8,739 nt of DNA from Candidatus Krumholzibacteriia bacterium (GTDB lineage: Bacteria; Krumholzibacteriota; Krumholzibacteriia; LZORAL124-64-63): contig JAOZJV010000120.1 of the NCBI GenBank assembly GCA_029935695.1, positions 1-8,739 on the forward strand. Reading direction: 5' to 3'. Positions 1 through 6,800 of the stretch are shown in pieces (within the stretch, counting starts at the first letter, position 1; each line of letters begins with the position of its first letter). Position numbers and translations under genes: made by a program. The notes below the pieces were generated by a model, which did not search any database, was not told the origin of the DNA, and saw only the letters and a program-made list of their open reading frames with translations.

Positions 1-192
1 GCCCTGTGCTGCCATATGTTGCAAGTGGCCGGCCGTGTGCACCGCCAGCAACTCTTTATCGGTGGCTGGACGCAAGGCAACGGAAGACATGCCAGCGGCT
101 GCCTGCACCAGGGCCAGGCGGCCGGAATTTTCAGGATGACCAGGGCTGTCGTGTTGGGCGAAGCAGCCGGGATCGTACAGGATGCCGGTCAT
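1..192 (-). CDS. Histone deacetylase / AcuC-like family hydrolase, N-terminal part (runs off window)
   Basis: Only the first 64 codons are in the window; the gene continues past the left edge. The peptide starts MTGILYDPGC and has the N-terminal signature of the bacterial histone-deacetylase-like superfamily (acetoin utilization AcuC, acetylpolyamine amidohydrolase and relatives): a Y-D-P opening, then H-D-S-P-G-H-P-E at about residues 14-21 with an R-L shortly after (25-26), and LLAVHTAGHL at 48-57, matching the usual 'L..VH...Y' segment. Known members are cytoplasmic Zn-dependent enzymes that remove acetyl groups from lysine side chains or polyamines. The metal ligands and catalytic His pair lie further on and are not visible, so activity cannot be judged. 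The ATG start at 192 is supported by an AAAGGA ribosome-binding site 6-7 nt upstream. It lies 69 bp downstream of the propeller gene on the same strand with no clear terminator between them, so co-transcription is possible. Confidence 0.82.
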   Translation of the reverse strand, partial: MTGILYDPGCFAQHDSPGHPENSGRLALVQAAAGMSSVALRPATDKELLAVHTAGHLQHMAAQG

Positions 193-261
193 GACGGGTC
201 CTTTGAAAAGGTGGTGGGATCGTCACCATGACCGACATCTTAGTTGTGATCAGCTTTCAGC

Positions 262-1557
262 TCAAGGCAATCGGTAAAAAACCACCTCGTAGGGCCTGGG
301 TTCTTCATCGTCATCTTCTTCGTCAGCTCCGCCGCCGCCACTGATCATGACCATGGACATGCCGCCGCCACCGGAAGTCGTGGTTCGTTCGGGCGCTTTT
401 TGGGCTTCCTTGAACACCAGCAGATTTTTTCCAAGAAGGCGGAAGTTGTCCCGGTCGGGATCGTAGTCAGCTTCAATGCGAACGCGTTTGACATACTGGC
501 CGTCCGTGTTGAATACATCGAAATACCCGATGGAGTTTTCAGGACAATCCACATCGCCCTGGCTGTTCTGCACCCAGAGATTCCCGTTGGGGCGGACGAA
601 TGCGTTTGAGATATGACGGGCCATGGTGGCGACGGGTTGAGCGAAGTTGTCGCCGAAACGCTGGCGCATGGTCTCCTGCTGGCGCTCGTCCTGTTCGATG
701 TCTTTATCCGAACGACGCACGGGTTCGTAGTCGCGACGGATCAGCATCTCAGGCTTCCCGTCAGCGCCAAAAATTTCCAGTTTGTATTCCTGATTTTCCT
801 GAAAAACAATCACCCGTCCCTGGGGCCCCAGGCTCCATCTTCGAGTGAAGTCATTGCCCGAGCCACCGAGAGTGATTGCTCCCCCGCTTTGTTTCTCCAC
901 ATTTTCAAACAACAGGTTTTTAACGGTTCCATCACTGTCGTAGCACGCCAGGGAATGAACTGAGGTGAGTGTTTGGCTCTCATCAAATTCCGCCACGGTT
1001 TGGCCGATGACCACGCCGTTTGCAGTGGCGTCCACTTTCATGATGTGTTTCATCACGGGACTGCCTGCTTCACCATAGGAGAAGCTGGGTTTGGGCTGGC
1101 CATCTCGTCCGATGGTGGCGATACCGCCTGGCATCATTTCCTGAATCCCCAGGTCTCCGTTGGGCATGAAGATCAGACTTTGGGTGTTGCGAAATTCTCC
1201 GGGACCATCACCCTCGCTGCCGATGGTGGCGTCAATGGTGCCATCGGGCCCAATCTGGTAAATGGTGGTCAGGATGGTGTCCAGCAGGTACGCATTTTCG
1301 AGATCGTCGACGATGCCATCACCGATCAGGCCAAACACAATTTCCTGTTCGTCGTCTTCATCGCCCAGCCGCCACAACTCTTCGGCTGTAATGGTTTCAT
1401 CGCCCTGCATGCTTTGGCTGGGATTGCTGACCAGTGGCCAGCCGTTTTCCGTGCCGGTGCTGCCGTTCCAACTGGGAGCAGCCGAGCTGGACAGTGTGAT
1501 CAGTGCAAACAGAAGGACAAGGACCCACTGCTGAAACTTCATTTTCCTGAAATTCAT
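262..1557 (-). CDS. Secreted six-bladed beta-propeller-like protein
   Basis: This is a 431-aa exported protein. It has a signal peptide: basic residues at 4-7 (RKMK), a hydrophobic core at about 11-22 and a probable cleavage near SSA|A (26/27). No lipobox Cys is present, so it should be soluble in the periplasm or outside the cell. The mature part carries repeated blade-like segments, for example DGTIDATIGSEGDGPGEF followed by SLIFMPNGDLGI, then 'IGRDGQPKPSF' and 'VRPNGNLWVQNSQGDV'. The G-x-GPGEF motif is typical of the 6-bladed (NHL/TolB-like) propeller proteins common in FCB and Gemmatimonadota genomes. Those proteins usually have no assigned enzyme activity and may bind ligands or proteins. 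Before the last strand (EVVFYRLP) is an odd low-complexity stretch at 396-419: Gly4, a Met/Ser-rich heptapeptide, Gly4 again, then a nearly all-acidic run. The start at 1557 has a GGGAG site 6 nt upstream; an in-frame Met at residue 6 is a weaker alternative. It is transcribed divergently from the kinase operon. The propeller fold is fairly sure; the function is unknown. Confidence 0.8.
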   Translation of the reverse strand: MNFRKMKFQQWVLVLLFALITLSSSAAPSWNGSTGTENGWPLVSNPSQSMQGDETITAEELWRLGDEDDEQEIVFGLIGDGIVDDLENAYLLDTILTTIYQIGPDGTIDATIGSEGDGPGEFRNTQSLIFMPNGDLGIQEMMPGGIATIGRDGQPKPSFSYGEAGSPVMKHIMKVDATANGVVIGQTVAEFDESQTLTSVHSLACYDSDGTVKNLLFENVEKQSGGAITLGGSGNDFTRRWSLGPQGRVIVFQENQEYKLEIFGADGKPEMLIRRDYEPVRRSDKDIEQDERQQETMRQRFGDNFAQPVATMARHISNAFVRPNGNLWVQNSQGDVDCPENSIGYFDVFNTDGQYVKRVRIEADYDPDRDNFRLLGKNLLVFKEAQKAPERTTTSGGGGMSMVMISGGGGADEEDDDEEPRPYEVVFYRLP

Positions 1558-1570
1558 AATCTTCTCCCGA

Positions 1571-1604
1571 AGGTTGATAGTGTGCTGTGGTCAACGATCA
1601 ACCT
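1571..1604 (-). promoter_or_regulatory. Inverted repeat in the leader of the propeller gene
   Basis: An exact 8-bp inverted repeat, AGGTTGAT at 1571-1578 and ATCAACCT at 1597-1604, is separated by 18 bp. In the minus-strand transcript it could fold into an 8-bp stem with an 18-nt loop ending just 2 nt before the GGGAG ribosome-binding site (1564-1568) of the propeller gene. It could be an RNA hairpin affecting stability or translation, or a dimeric operator shared by the divergent genes. The symmetry is seen directly; the role is inferred. Confidence 0.4.
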
Positions 1605-1627
1605 AACGCGAAAGTTTCACTGTCCGC

Positions 1628-1664
1628 AGTTAACAGAGGTGAGTTTCTGTTAATAATTGTTAAA
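1628..1664 (+). promoter_or_regulatory. Tandem GTTAA half-sites upstream of the two-component operon
   Basis: TGTTAA occurs at 1648-1653 and again at 1659-1664, an 11-bp period with 5 bp between copies. A third copy, AGTTAA, lies at 1628-1633. TTAACAG (1630-1636) and CTGTTAA (1647-1653) also form an exact 7-bp inverted repeat. Direct hexamer repeats spaced by one helical turn are the classic binding-site layout of OmpR/PhoB-family regulators (for example the PhoP box, a GTTTA-type repeat with 5 bp between copies), and the next operon encodes such a regulator. I infer an autoregulatory site that could also act on the divergent propeller gene. I could not identify convincing -35/-10 hexamers for either gene in 1558-1714. 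Confidence 0.45.
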
Positions 1665-1714
1665 TCACACACTGGGGCTGGTGGTTTGCCATTGTTTTGG
1701 GTTATTCTGAGTCC

Positions 1715-3187
1715 ATGAAGCTGCCTCAAAAACGCCCGGTGACCACGGTCATCATGATGGTTCTGGCCATGATTGGACTGACTGTTGTTCAGGTCCAATT
1801 GCTGCGCAATGCCTGGCACCTGAAAGAGCAATCTTTTGACCACAACGCAGGGGCGGCCGTTGCCCTGACGGTCAAGCAGTTGGAGTTGGGCAATGTCCAA
1901 AGCGAAGCCTTGACCATCATCGGCAGGGCCACCAGATCCGATACTTTAAACGCAGAAATATTGATCAAGCAAATCAATCTTGATGGGATGGATCGGATCG
2001 TCTTCAATGGTGTGGCTGGGGATAGTTTTGTTCATCAGGACCCAACGATGAGTGTCTTTTATACCGGAGGCCGGCATGAAATGATCCAGCAGGTTGTTGA
2101 TGACCTGATGGTGCTTTCGCCTCCCATGCTCACCGAACGCACCAGTGCCGCTGTCATCGATTCTCTGTTGAGAAAGAACCTGGAAACCGTGGGCATCGGC
2201 ATGCCGTCCCGTTTTGCAGTAGTTGCATCTGAGGGCGATTCACTGGTTTTTTCAAACACCACCAGCTTCGATTCCAATCTGAAAAATTCGCCCTACAGAG
2301 CCCAGCTTTTCCCCCTGGATTTTATGCCACCTTCTTTTGATCTGGTGGTGTGGTTTCCCCAACGATCCGGTTTTCTGATTAACCAGATCTGGCCCCTTGC
2401 TCTCGCTTCGTTTGTTTTCATGATGGTGGTGATCATCAGCTTCTGGCTGAACCTGCGTATCATCACCGAGCAGCGCCGGGCTTCGGCCTCCATGGTTGAT
2501 TTCATCAACAACATGACTCACGAATTCAAAACACCCATCTCTACGGTGCAACTGGCCAGTGAAGCCATCGCCGGACAGGAATTTGAAAACTGTCCTGAAT
2601 CACTGCAGCGTTATAACCGGATGATCCACGAAGAGAGCCGGCGCATGAGCAGGCACGCCGAACGGATCCTGCAGTTTGCTTACCTTGAAGAGGGCGATTT
2701 GGTGTTGGAGGGGATGGCCTTTTCCATGCACCAGGTCATTGGCGAATCCTGCGCTGCTTTCCAGTTGGCGGTGCAAAGCAGGCAGGGCCAATTGAAGTTG
2801 GATCTGGCCGCGGAAAATGATTGGGTGGTGGGCGATGCAGTCCATGTGGCCAACGTCGTGACGAATCTGGTGGACAACGCCATCAAATACTCTCCCGATG
2901 CCCCTGAGGTGAACGTGAGCACCACCACCGAGGATGGTTGGTTCGTTCTGACTGTGCAGGACCGGGGACAGGGAATGTCTTCAGAAGACCAGAGCCGGGT
3001 GTTTGAACGCTATTTCCGCTGCAGCACGGGAAACCGTCACGACGTGAAAGGGTTTGGCCTGGGGTTGAGTTACGTGAAACTGCTGGTCGATGCGCACCAG
3101 GGCCGTATTCAACTGAAAAGCCAGGCGGGATCTGGAACGGCCGTCAAAATTTTCCTGCCGACCCAAACGGAGCCACAAAATGGGTGA
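1715..3187 (+). CDS. Membrane-bound sensor histidine kinase (RprX-like, no HAMP)
   Basis: This 490-aa inner-membrane kinase phosphorylates itself on a His and should pass the phosphate to the regulator encoded just downstream. Residues are numbered from the ATG at 1715. Transmembrane helix 1 is at about 9-30. A periplasmic sensor region of about 195 residues with no fold I recognise follows, then transmembrane helix 2 at about 226-247. The HisKA dimerisation helix carries NNMTHEFKTP with the phospho-acceptor His269. The HATPase_c domain (about 360-485) shows the N box NLVDNAIKY (Asn388), the G1 box DRGQGM (Asp416), the F box VFERYF and the G2 box GFGLGL (446-451), so all catalytic motifs are intact. 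Only about 15 residues separate helix 2 from the H-box region, leaving no room for a HAMP domain. The motifs FINNMTHEFKTP and HDVKGFGLGLSYVK resemble Bacteroidota RprX-type kinases. An in-frame TTG at 1697 would add six residues, but the ATG is preferred because it directly precedes the basic residues and helix 1; its ribosome-binding site is weak. The 3' end overlaps the regulator gene by 8 nt, indicating an operon. Confidence 0.93.
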   Translation: MKLPQKRPVTTVIMMVLAMIGLTVVQVQLLRNAWHLKEQSFDHNAGAAVALTVKQLELGNVQSEALTIIGRATRSDTLNAEILIKQINLDGMDRIVFNGVAGDSFVHQDPTMSVFYTGGRHEMIQQVVDDLMVLSPPMLTERTSAAVIDSLLRKNLETVGIGMPSRFAVVASEGDSLVFSNTTSFDSNLKNSPYRAQLFPLDFMPPSFDLVVWFPQRSGFLINQIWPLALASFVFMMVVIISFWLNLRIITEQRRASASMVDFINNMTHEFKTPISTVQLASEAIAGQEFENCPESLQRYNRMIHEESRRMSRHAERILQFAYLEEGDLVLEGMAFSMHQVIGESCAAFQLAVQSRQGQLKLDLAAENDWVVGDAVHVANVVTNLVDNAIKYSPDAPEVNVSTTTEDGWFVLTVQDRGQGMSSEDQSRVFERYFRCSTGNRHDVKGFGLGLSYVKLLVDAHQGRIQLKSQAGSGTAVKIFLPTQTEPQNG

Positions 3188-3872
3188 TCAAGTGCGCATT
3201 CTTCTGCTGGAAGATGATCCCAACCTGGGGCTGATCGTTGAAGAGTCATTGATCAAGGCGGGGTTTGCCGTCCGCCTGGTCCGCGATGGTCAGGCCGGAC
3301 TTGAGGCCATGGATGAACAACCCTGGGACCTCTGCCTGGTGGATGTGATGATGCCCGTGATGGATGGTTTTTCCTTTGCCCGTCAGGCTCGTATTCACAC
3401 TCCGGATATTCCCCTGATTTTTCTGACCGCCCGTTCCCTGATCAAGGATAAAACCGAGGGCTTCAATATCGGCTGCGATGATTATCTCACCAAACCCTTC
3501 AGTATGGATGAATTGCTGCTGCGCATGGAGGCGGTGCTGCGCCGGTCCGGCAGCGTGACCGGCTTGCCGGAGACAGTGGCCCTGGGTTCCTACCAGTACA
3601 ACAACCGGGAAAGATCTCTGCAGGGCAAAGGTGAGATTCGAAAACTGACTGACAAGGAAGCGGATCTGCTGGAGCTGCTCTATCGTCATCGCAACAAGAC
3701 CCTGGAAAGATCCAGGGCCTTGTTGAGCATCTGGGGCGATGACAGTTATCACTGCGGTCGCAGCATGGATGTCTTTGTTTCGCGCCTTCGCAAATATCTT
3801 GACGAAGACGCGAATGTTGAAATCAGAACCGTGCACGGACAAGGGTTGCGGCTGCTGATCCCTGAAAAGTAA
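3180..3872 (+). CDS. OmpR/PhoB-family response regulator (RprY-like)
   Basis: This is a 230-aa cytoplasmic DNA-binding regulator, full length for the family. The receiver domain (about 5-122) has the acidic pair E11/D12 (LLEDD), the phospho-acceptor D55 in LVDVMMPVMDG, T83 (FLTAR) and K105 (LTKPF), so all phosphorylation and switch residues are present. The C-terminal winged-helix domain (about 134-228) starts at LTDKEADLLELL and includes the recognition-helix segment GRSMDVFVSRLRKYL and the wing VHGQGLRL. The 'IWGDDSY...GRSMDVFVSRLRKYL' segment resembles RprY-like regulators of Bacteroidota. Translation probably starts at the ATG at 3180: a GGAG lies 7 nt upstream inside the kinase gene, and the 8-nt overlap with the kinase suggests translational coupling. 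Its likely partner is that kinase. Tandem 11-bp-spaced TGTTAA sites upstream of the operon fit binding by this class, so autoregulation is plausible. The stop lies 2 bp from the stop of the convergent large gene. Confidence 0.96.
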   Translation: MGDQVRILLLEDDPNLGLIVEESLIKAGFAVRLVRDGQAGLEAMDEQPWDLCLVDVMMPVMDGFSFARQARIHTPDIPLIFLTARSLIKDKTEGFNIGCDDYLTKPFSMDELLLRMEAVLRRSGSVTGLPETVALGSYQYNNRERSLQGKGEIRKLTDKEADLLELLYRHRNKTLERSRALLSIWGDDSYHCGRSMDVFVSRLRKYLDEDANVEIRTVHGQGLRLLIPEK

Positions 3873-3880
3873 TATTACTT
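3867..3880. repeat. 14-bp perfect palindrome spanning two convergent stop codons
   Basis: AAGTAATATTACTT is an exact palindrome. Each half is the final Lys-stop (AAG TAA) of one gene, and the only intergenic sequence is TA (3873-3874). It is too AT-rich and loopless to act as a normal Rho-independent terminator. It may arise simply because both genes end in AAG TAA. Confidence 0.6.
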
Positions 3881-6800
3881 AACCAGCGACATCTTTCTTA
3901 CTTCAACACCCGCGTTTGTTTCCATCCGGTAAAGATACATGCCCGAAGAAAGACGATGCCCGGCATCATCAAGTCCCCGCCATATCACCGTATGTTCTCC
4001 ACGGCCCGGGTTCTCGTCGACCAGGGTTCTGACCAGCCGCCCCTGGGCGTTGTAAATCTTCAGTTTGACGGGACTGTCACTTTTCAAAGCGAACCGGATT
4101 TCCGTTTGAGGATTGAAAGGGTTGGGATGGTTTTGCTCCAGCCGGGTTACCCGGGGAAGTTCAGGACTGTCTGATACATCACCACTGATTTCCAAACGAA
4201 CAGGAACCACAACGGTGCCGCTGGCCATCTGCCTGACGACCAGGTCCACGGCGTAGAGGCCCGGCTCCATGCCCGTGGTGTCAATGGTCAGGGTGATGTC
4301 ATCGGACGAGCCGGAACCGATGGTGCCGCTGTTTTGGTCCAGCGCCACCCAACTCATGTTGCGGCCGATGGTGAACTCGTTGTTGCTCACGTCGAACAGT
4401 TCGGCATCTTCACTGTCACGCAGGCGCACCCGGCAATGGGCACTGATGGGGCCATCGACGATCCAGCTGACACTGCTGTCCGTGAAAGGAATATCTTCGA
4501 CGATTGTTTGCCAGCCGCTGCCGTCGCCCCGGTCCAGGTCGAGAATCAGGAAGTCCGATCCGCCACCAGCGAGGAACGACACAGTGACTTCTTCATCAAT
4601 GGCCCACAGCTCACCCCCATTGGGGCTTAAAATCGAGATGGAGGCCCCGGAAGGGATCATGACAACAGTACCCTCCACCGAATGAGGAGCTCCTCCATAG
4701 TTGTCACCATTAATGATATAGGGCAGCTCGACAGCCCCGGCGATGCCGCTGAAGTCCAGAGTCATGGTGCAGGTGGCTGTGTTGCCGGCAGTGATAAAAC
4801 CATCGTCCCAGAAACAGTTGGCTCCATCGCCGGTGGCCTGGTTGAAGGTCAGGGTTTGCAGCCCTGAATGCGCGAGATTGGCGCCGCTCAAAACATTAAT
4901 ACCCAGCGGGAAATTCAGGCCGACTGACTCGATGTACTCACTGTCCGGGCTGTTGTTCGTCACCGAAAAGACAACCTCTGCTATTTCCCCAATGGGATAA
5001 ACGGAAAGGGAGGAGGTCATGATTGACCCTTCCATGCTCTTGGCGGAATTATCCCGAACCGGGGCATCGGGATCAATTTTTTCAATGATGTAAAACAGCT
5101 GGGAATCCTGCTGCCCATTGTTGGCAATATTCAGGCTCTGTTGCTGAGTCTGCCCCGGTGCCATCACCACATTGAAGTGATCTGGTGAAACATCACAAGT
5201 GGCTTCGGGAACAAGCGGTGTGGGTGTGAAAAGAATGGCCCGGCCCGATTCCAGAGGGGCTGCACCGGTGGCGTATTCATTCCAGTAGGTGTAAAGCAGG
5301 CCGTCATCGCCGGCAAGATTCTGGATGCCGACAGTCGCGTAGCCGTTTACATAGTCGGTGTTGTTGACGGTTTCATATTGGAAGACAATTTCACCGTCTC
5401 CGTTGCCGGTGGGGTAAACAGCGGGGTCGCGCAGAATCAGCTGAAAATTCTGGGTATGGTTGTAATGATTCCGCAGTTTGGACCACTGCACCACGAAGAG
5501 GCCATTCGATTCGTCATGCCAGTAAAAAACCCGGTTGCTTCCGTATTGATAAAGATTATCCCAAAAAGGAGCTATCATGGCGTTGGGGCTGCCCGCGCTG
5601 GGGATCGTGAAGTTACGGTAATGTCTCAGTGATGTTTCGCCCATGGCCGCCCAACCGTTGGAGCAGATGGACACCTGCTCATAACCCTGTCCGTAATATT
5701 GAAAAGGGAAGGGCAGAGCCAGGGTGCGCGTATCGTCTTGTTCAAAGCCAAAGTCGGTAAGTTCGACGCTGATGCCTGGGCCGCCCTGATTGGGATCCAG
5801 CTCGATCCACTGATAGACGGGCGCCTGTTCGTAACCGGTGTCCGTGTTATCAAAGGCATAATATCCGCCACCGTCAGGACCAATGGGATCGGTGCTGGCG
5901 GTTTGTCCCACATTCATCTGAAAGGTCGTGGTGCGGACCAGACCATCAGCAAGAGTCAGGTTCAATTGGAAGGTTGCCAGATAGCCATTGAAACATTCGG
6001 CACTGATTTGCAGAGAGAAGCGGTTGCCGGTGTTGTTGCAAACCTCACCAGGATCCAACGCGTCAAAGGCACCTGCTTCATCGATGACCAGGATCCAGGG
6101 ACTTTCTGTGCTCAGGACAGCACTGGTGGCACCAGCGGGAATGCTGCCGGTGTTGGAAAGGTCCAAAACCAAATCGCCGTGATCACCGGGGAAAATACTA
6201 TTCTGCTGGCCGTTCCAGCTGGTTTCATTGACCTGGAATTCTGGAGCCTGGACGGTGAAAGTGATGGATGATGTCCATTCTTCGTTGCCGTCGGTGGCCA
6301 CCAGATCCAGGGTGCATTGGTGCTGATCCGCAGCCAGAGGCGAGACTTGAATCTGGAATGAATCCTGGCACCAGGCGCTGTCGCCGGCCGGGATATCACC
6401 AAAAAATTCGTAGCTGTCGAGAATACTCACCAGAGGGTCACGGCTGATGAGGGTGGCGCTCACCCCAGCAGCGAGATCGCTTCCCTGGCTCATGAGAGAA
6501 CAGCGCAGGCCCAGGGTCTCACCTGGTTCAATCCACTCGTTTTCGTTGCTGCCACTGAATTCCACTTCTGATACTCCCGCAAAGACATCCACATTTCCCA
6601 AAGCCAGCGAACCCTTGTAAGGCAGGCGGTTGTGCATGGTGGCGGTGATCAGAAGGGTGCCGGCCGATTGACCACTGAGGGGCAAATTGACCTGGCCCTG
6701 GGCATCGGTGTATCCGGTGGACCGCACTTCATTGGCTTTGTAAAGAGCGACCAGGGCGCCTTCCACCGGCGATCCGTCACTGGTGATGATCACCGGAACC

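Noticed and set aside
6..231. Two short plus-strand open frames at the left edge
   Set aside because: The opposite strand encodes the N-terminus of a histone-deacetylase-like enzyme with its own ribosome-binding site.
973..1653. 226-aa plus-strand open frame (and 613-963) opposite the propeller gene
   Set aside because: It is antisense to a gene with a signal peptide, a good ribosome-binding site and family motifs; its translation has no recognisable domain.
1686..1691. TTGCCA as a -35 box for the kinase operon
   Set aside because: It matches 5 of 6, but no acceptable -10 lies 16-18 bp downstream; the sequence there is the start codon region.
1697..1714. TTG start adding six residues to the kinase
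   Set aside because: There is no Shine-Dalgarno sequence before it, and the ATG at 1715 leads directly into the basic residues and first membrane helix.
3246..3842. 198-aa minus-strand open frame opposite the response regulator
   Set aside because: The plus strand encodes a complete, motif-perfect regulator; the reverse translation is His/Gln-rich and lacks any motif.
3867..3880. The palindrome as a bidirectional terminator
   Set aside because: It has no loop, is nearly all A/T and lies within coding sequence, with no following T tract in either direction.
5699..6271. 190-aa plus-strand open frame within the large secreted gene, and a similar one at 6830-7369
   Set aside because: Both are shadows opposite continuous, domain-bearing minus-strand coding sequence.
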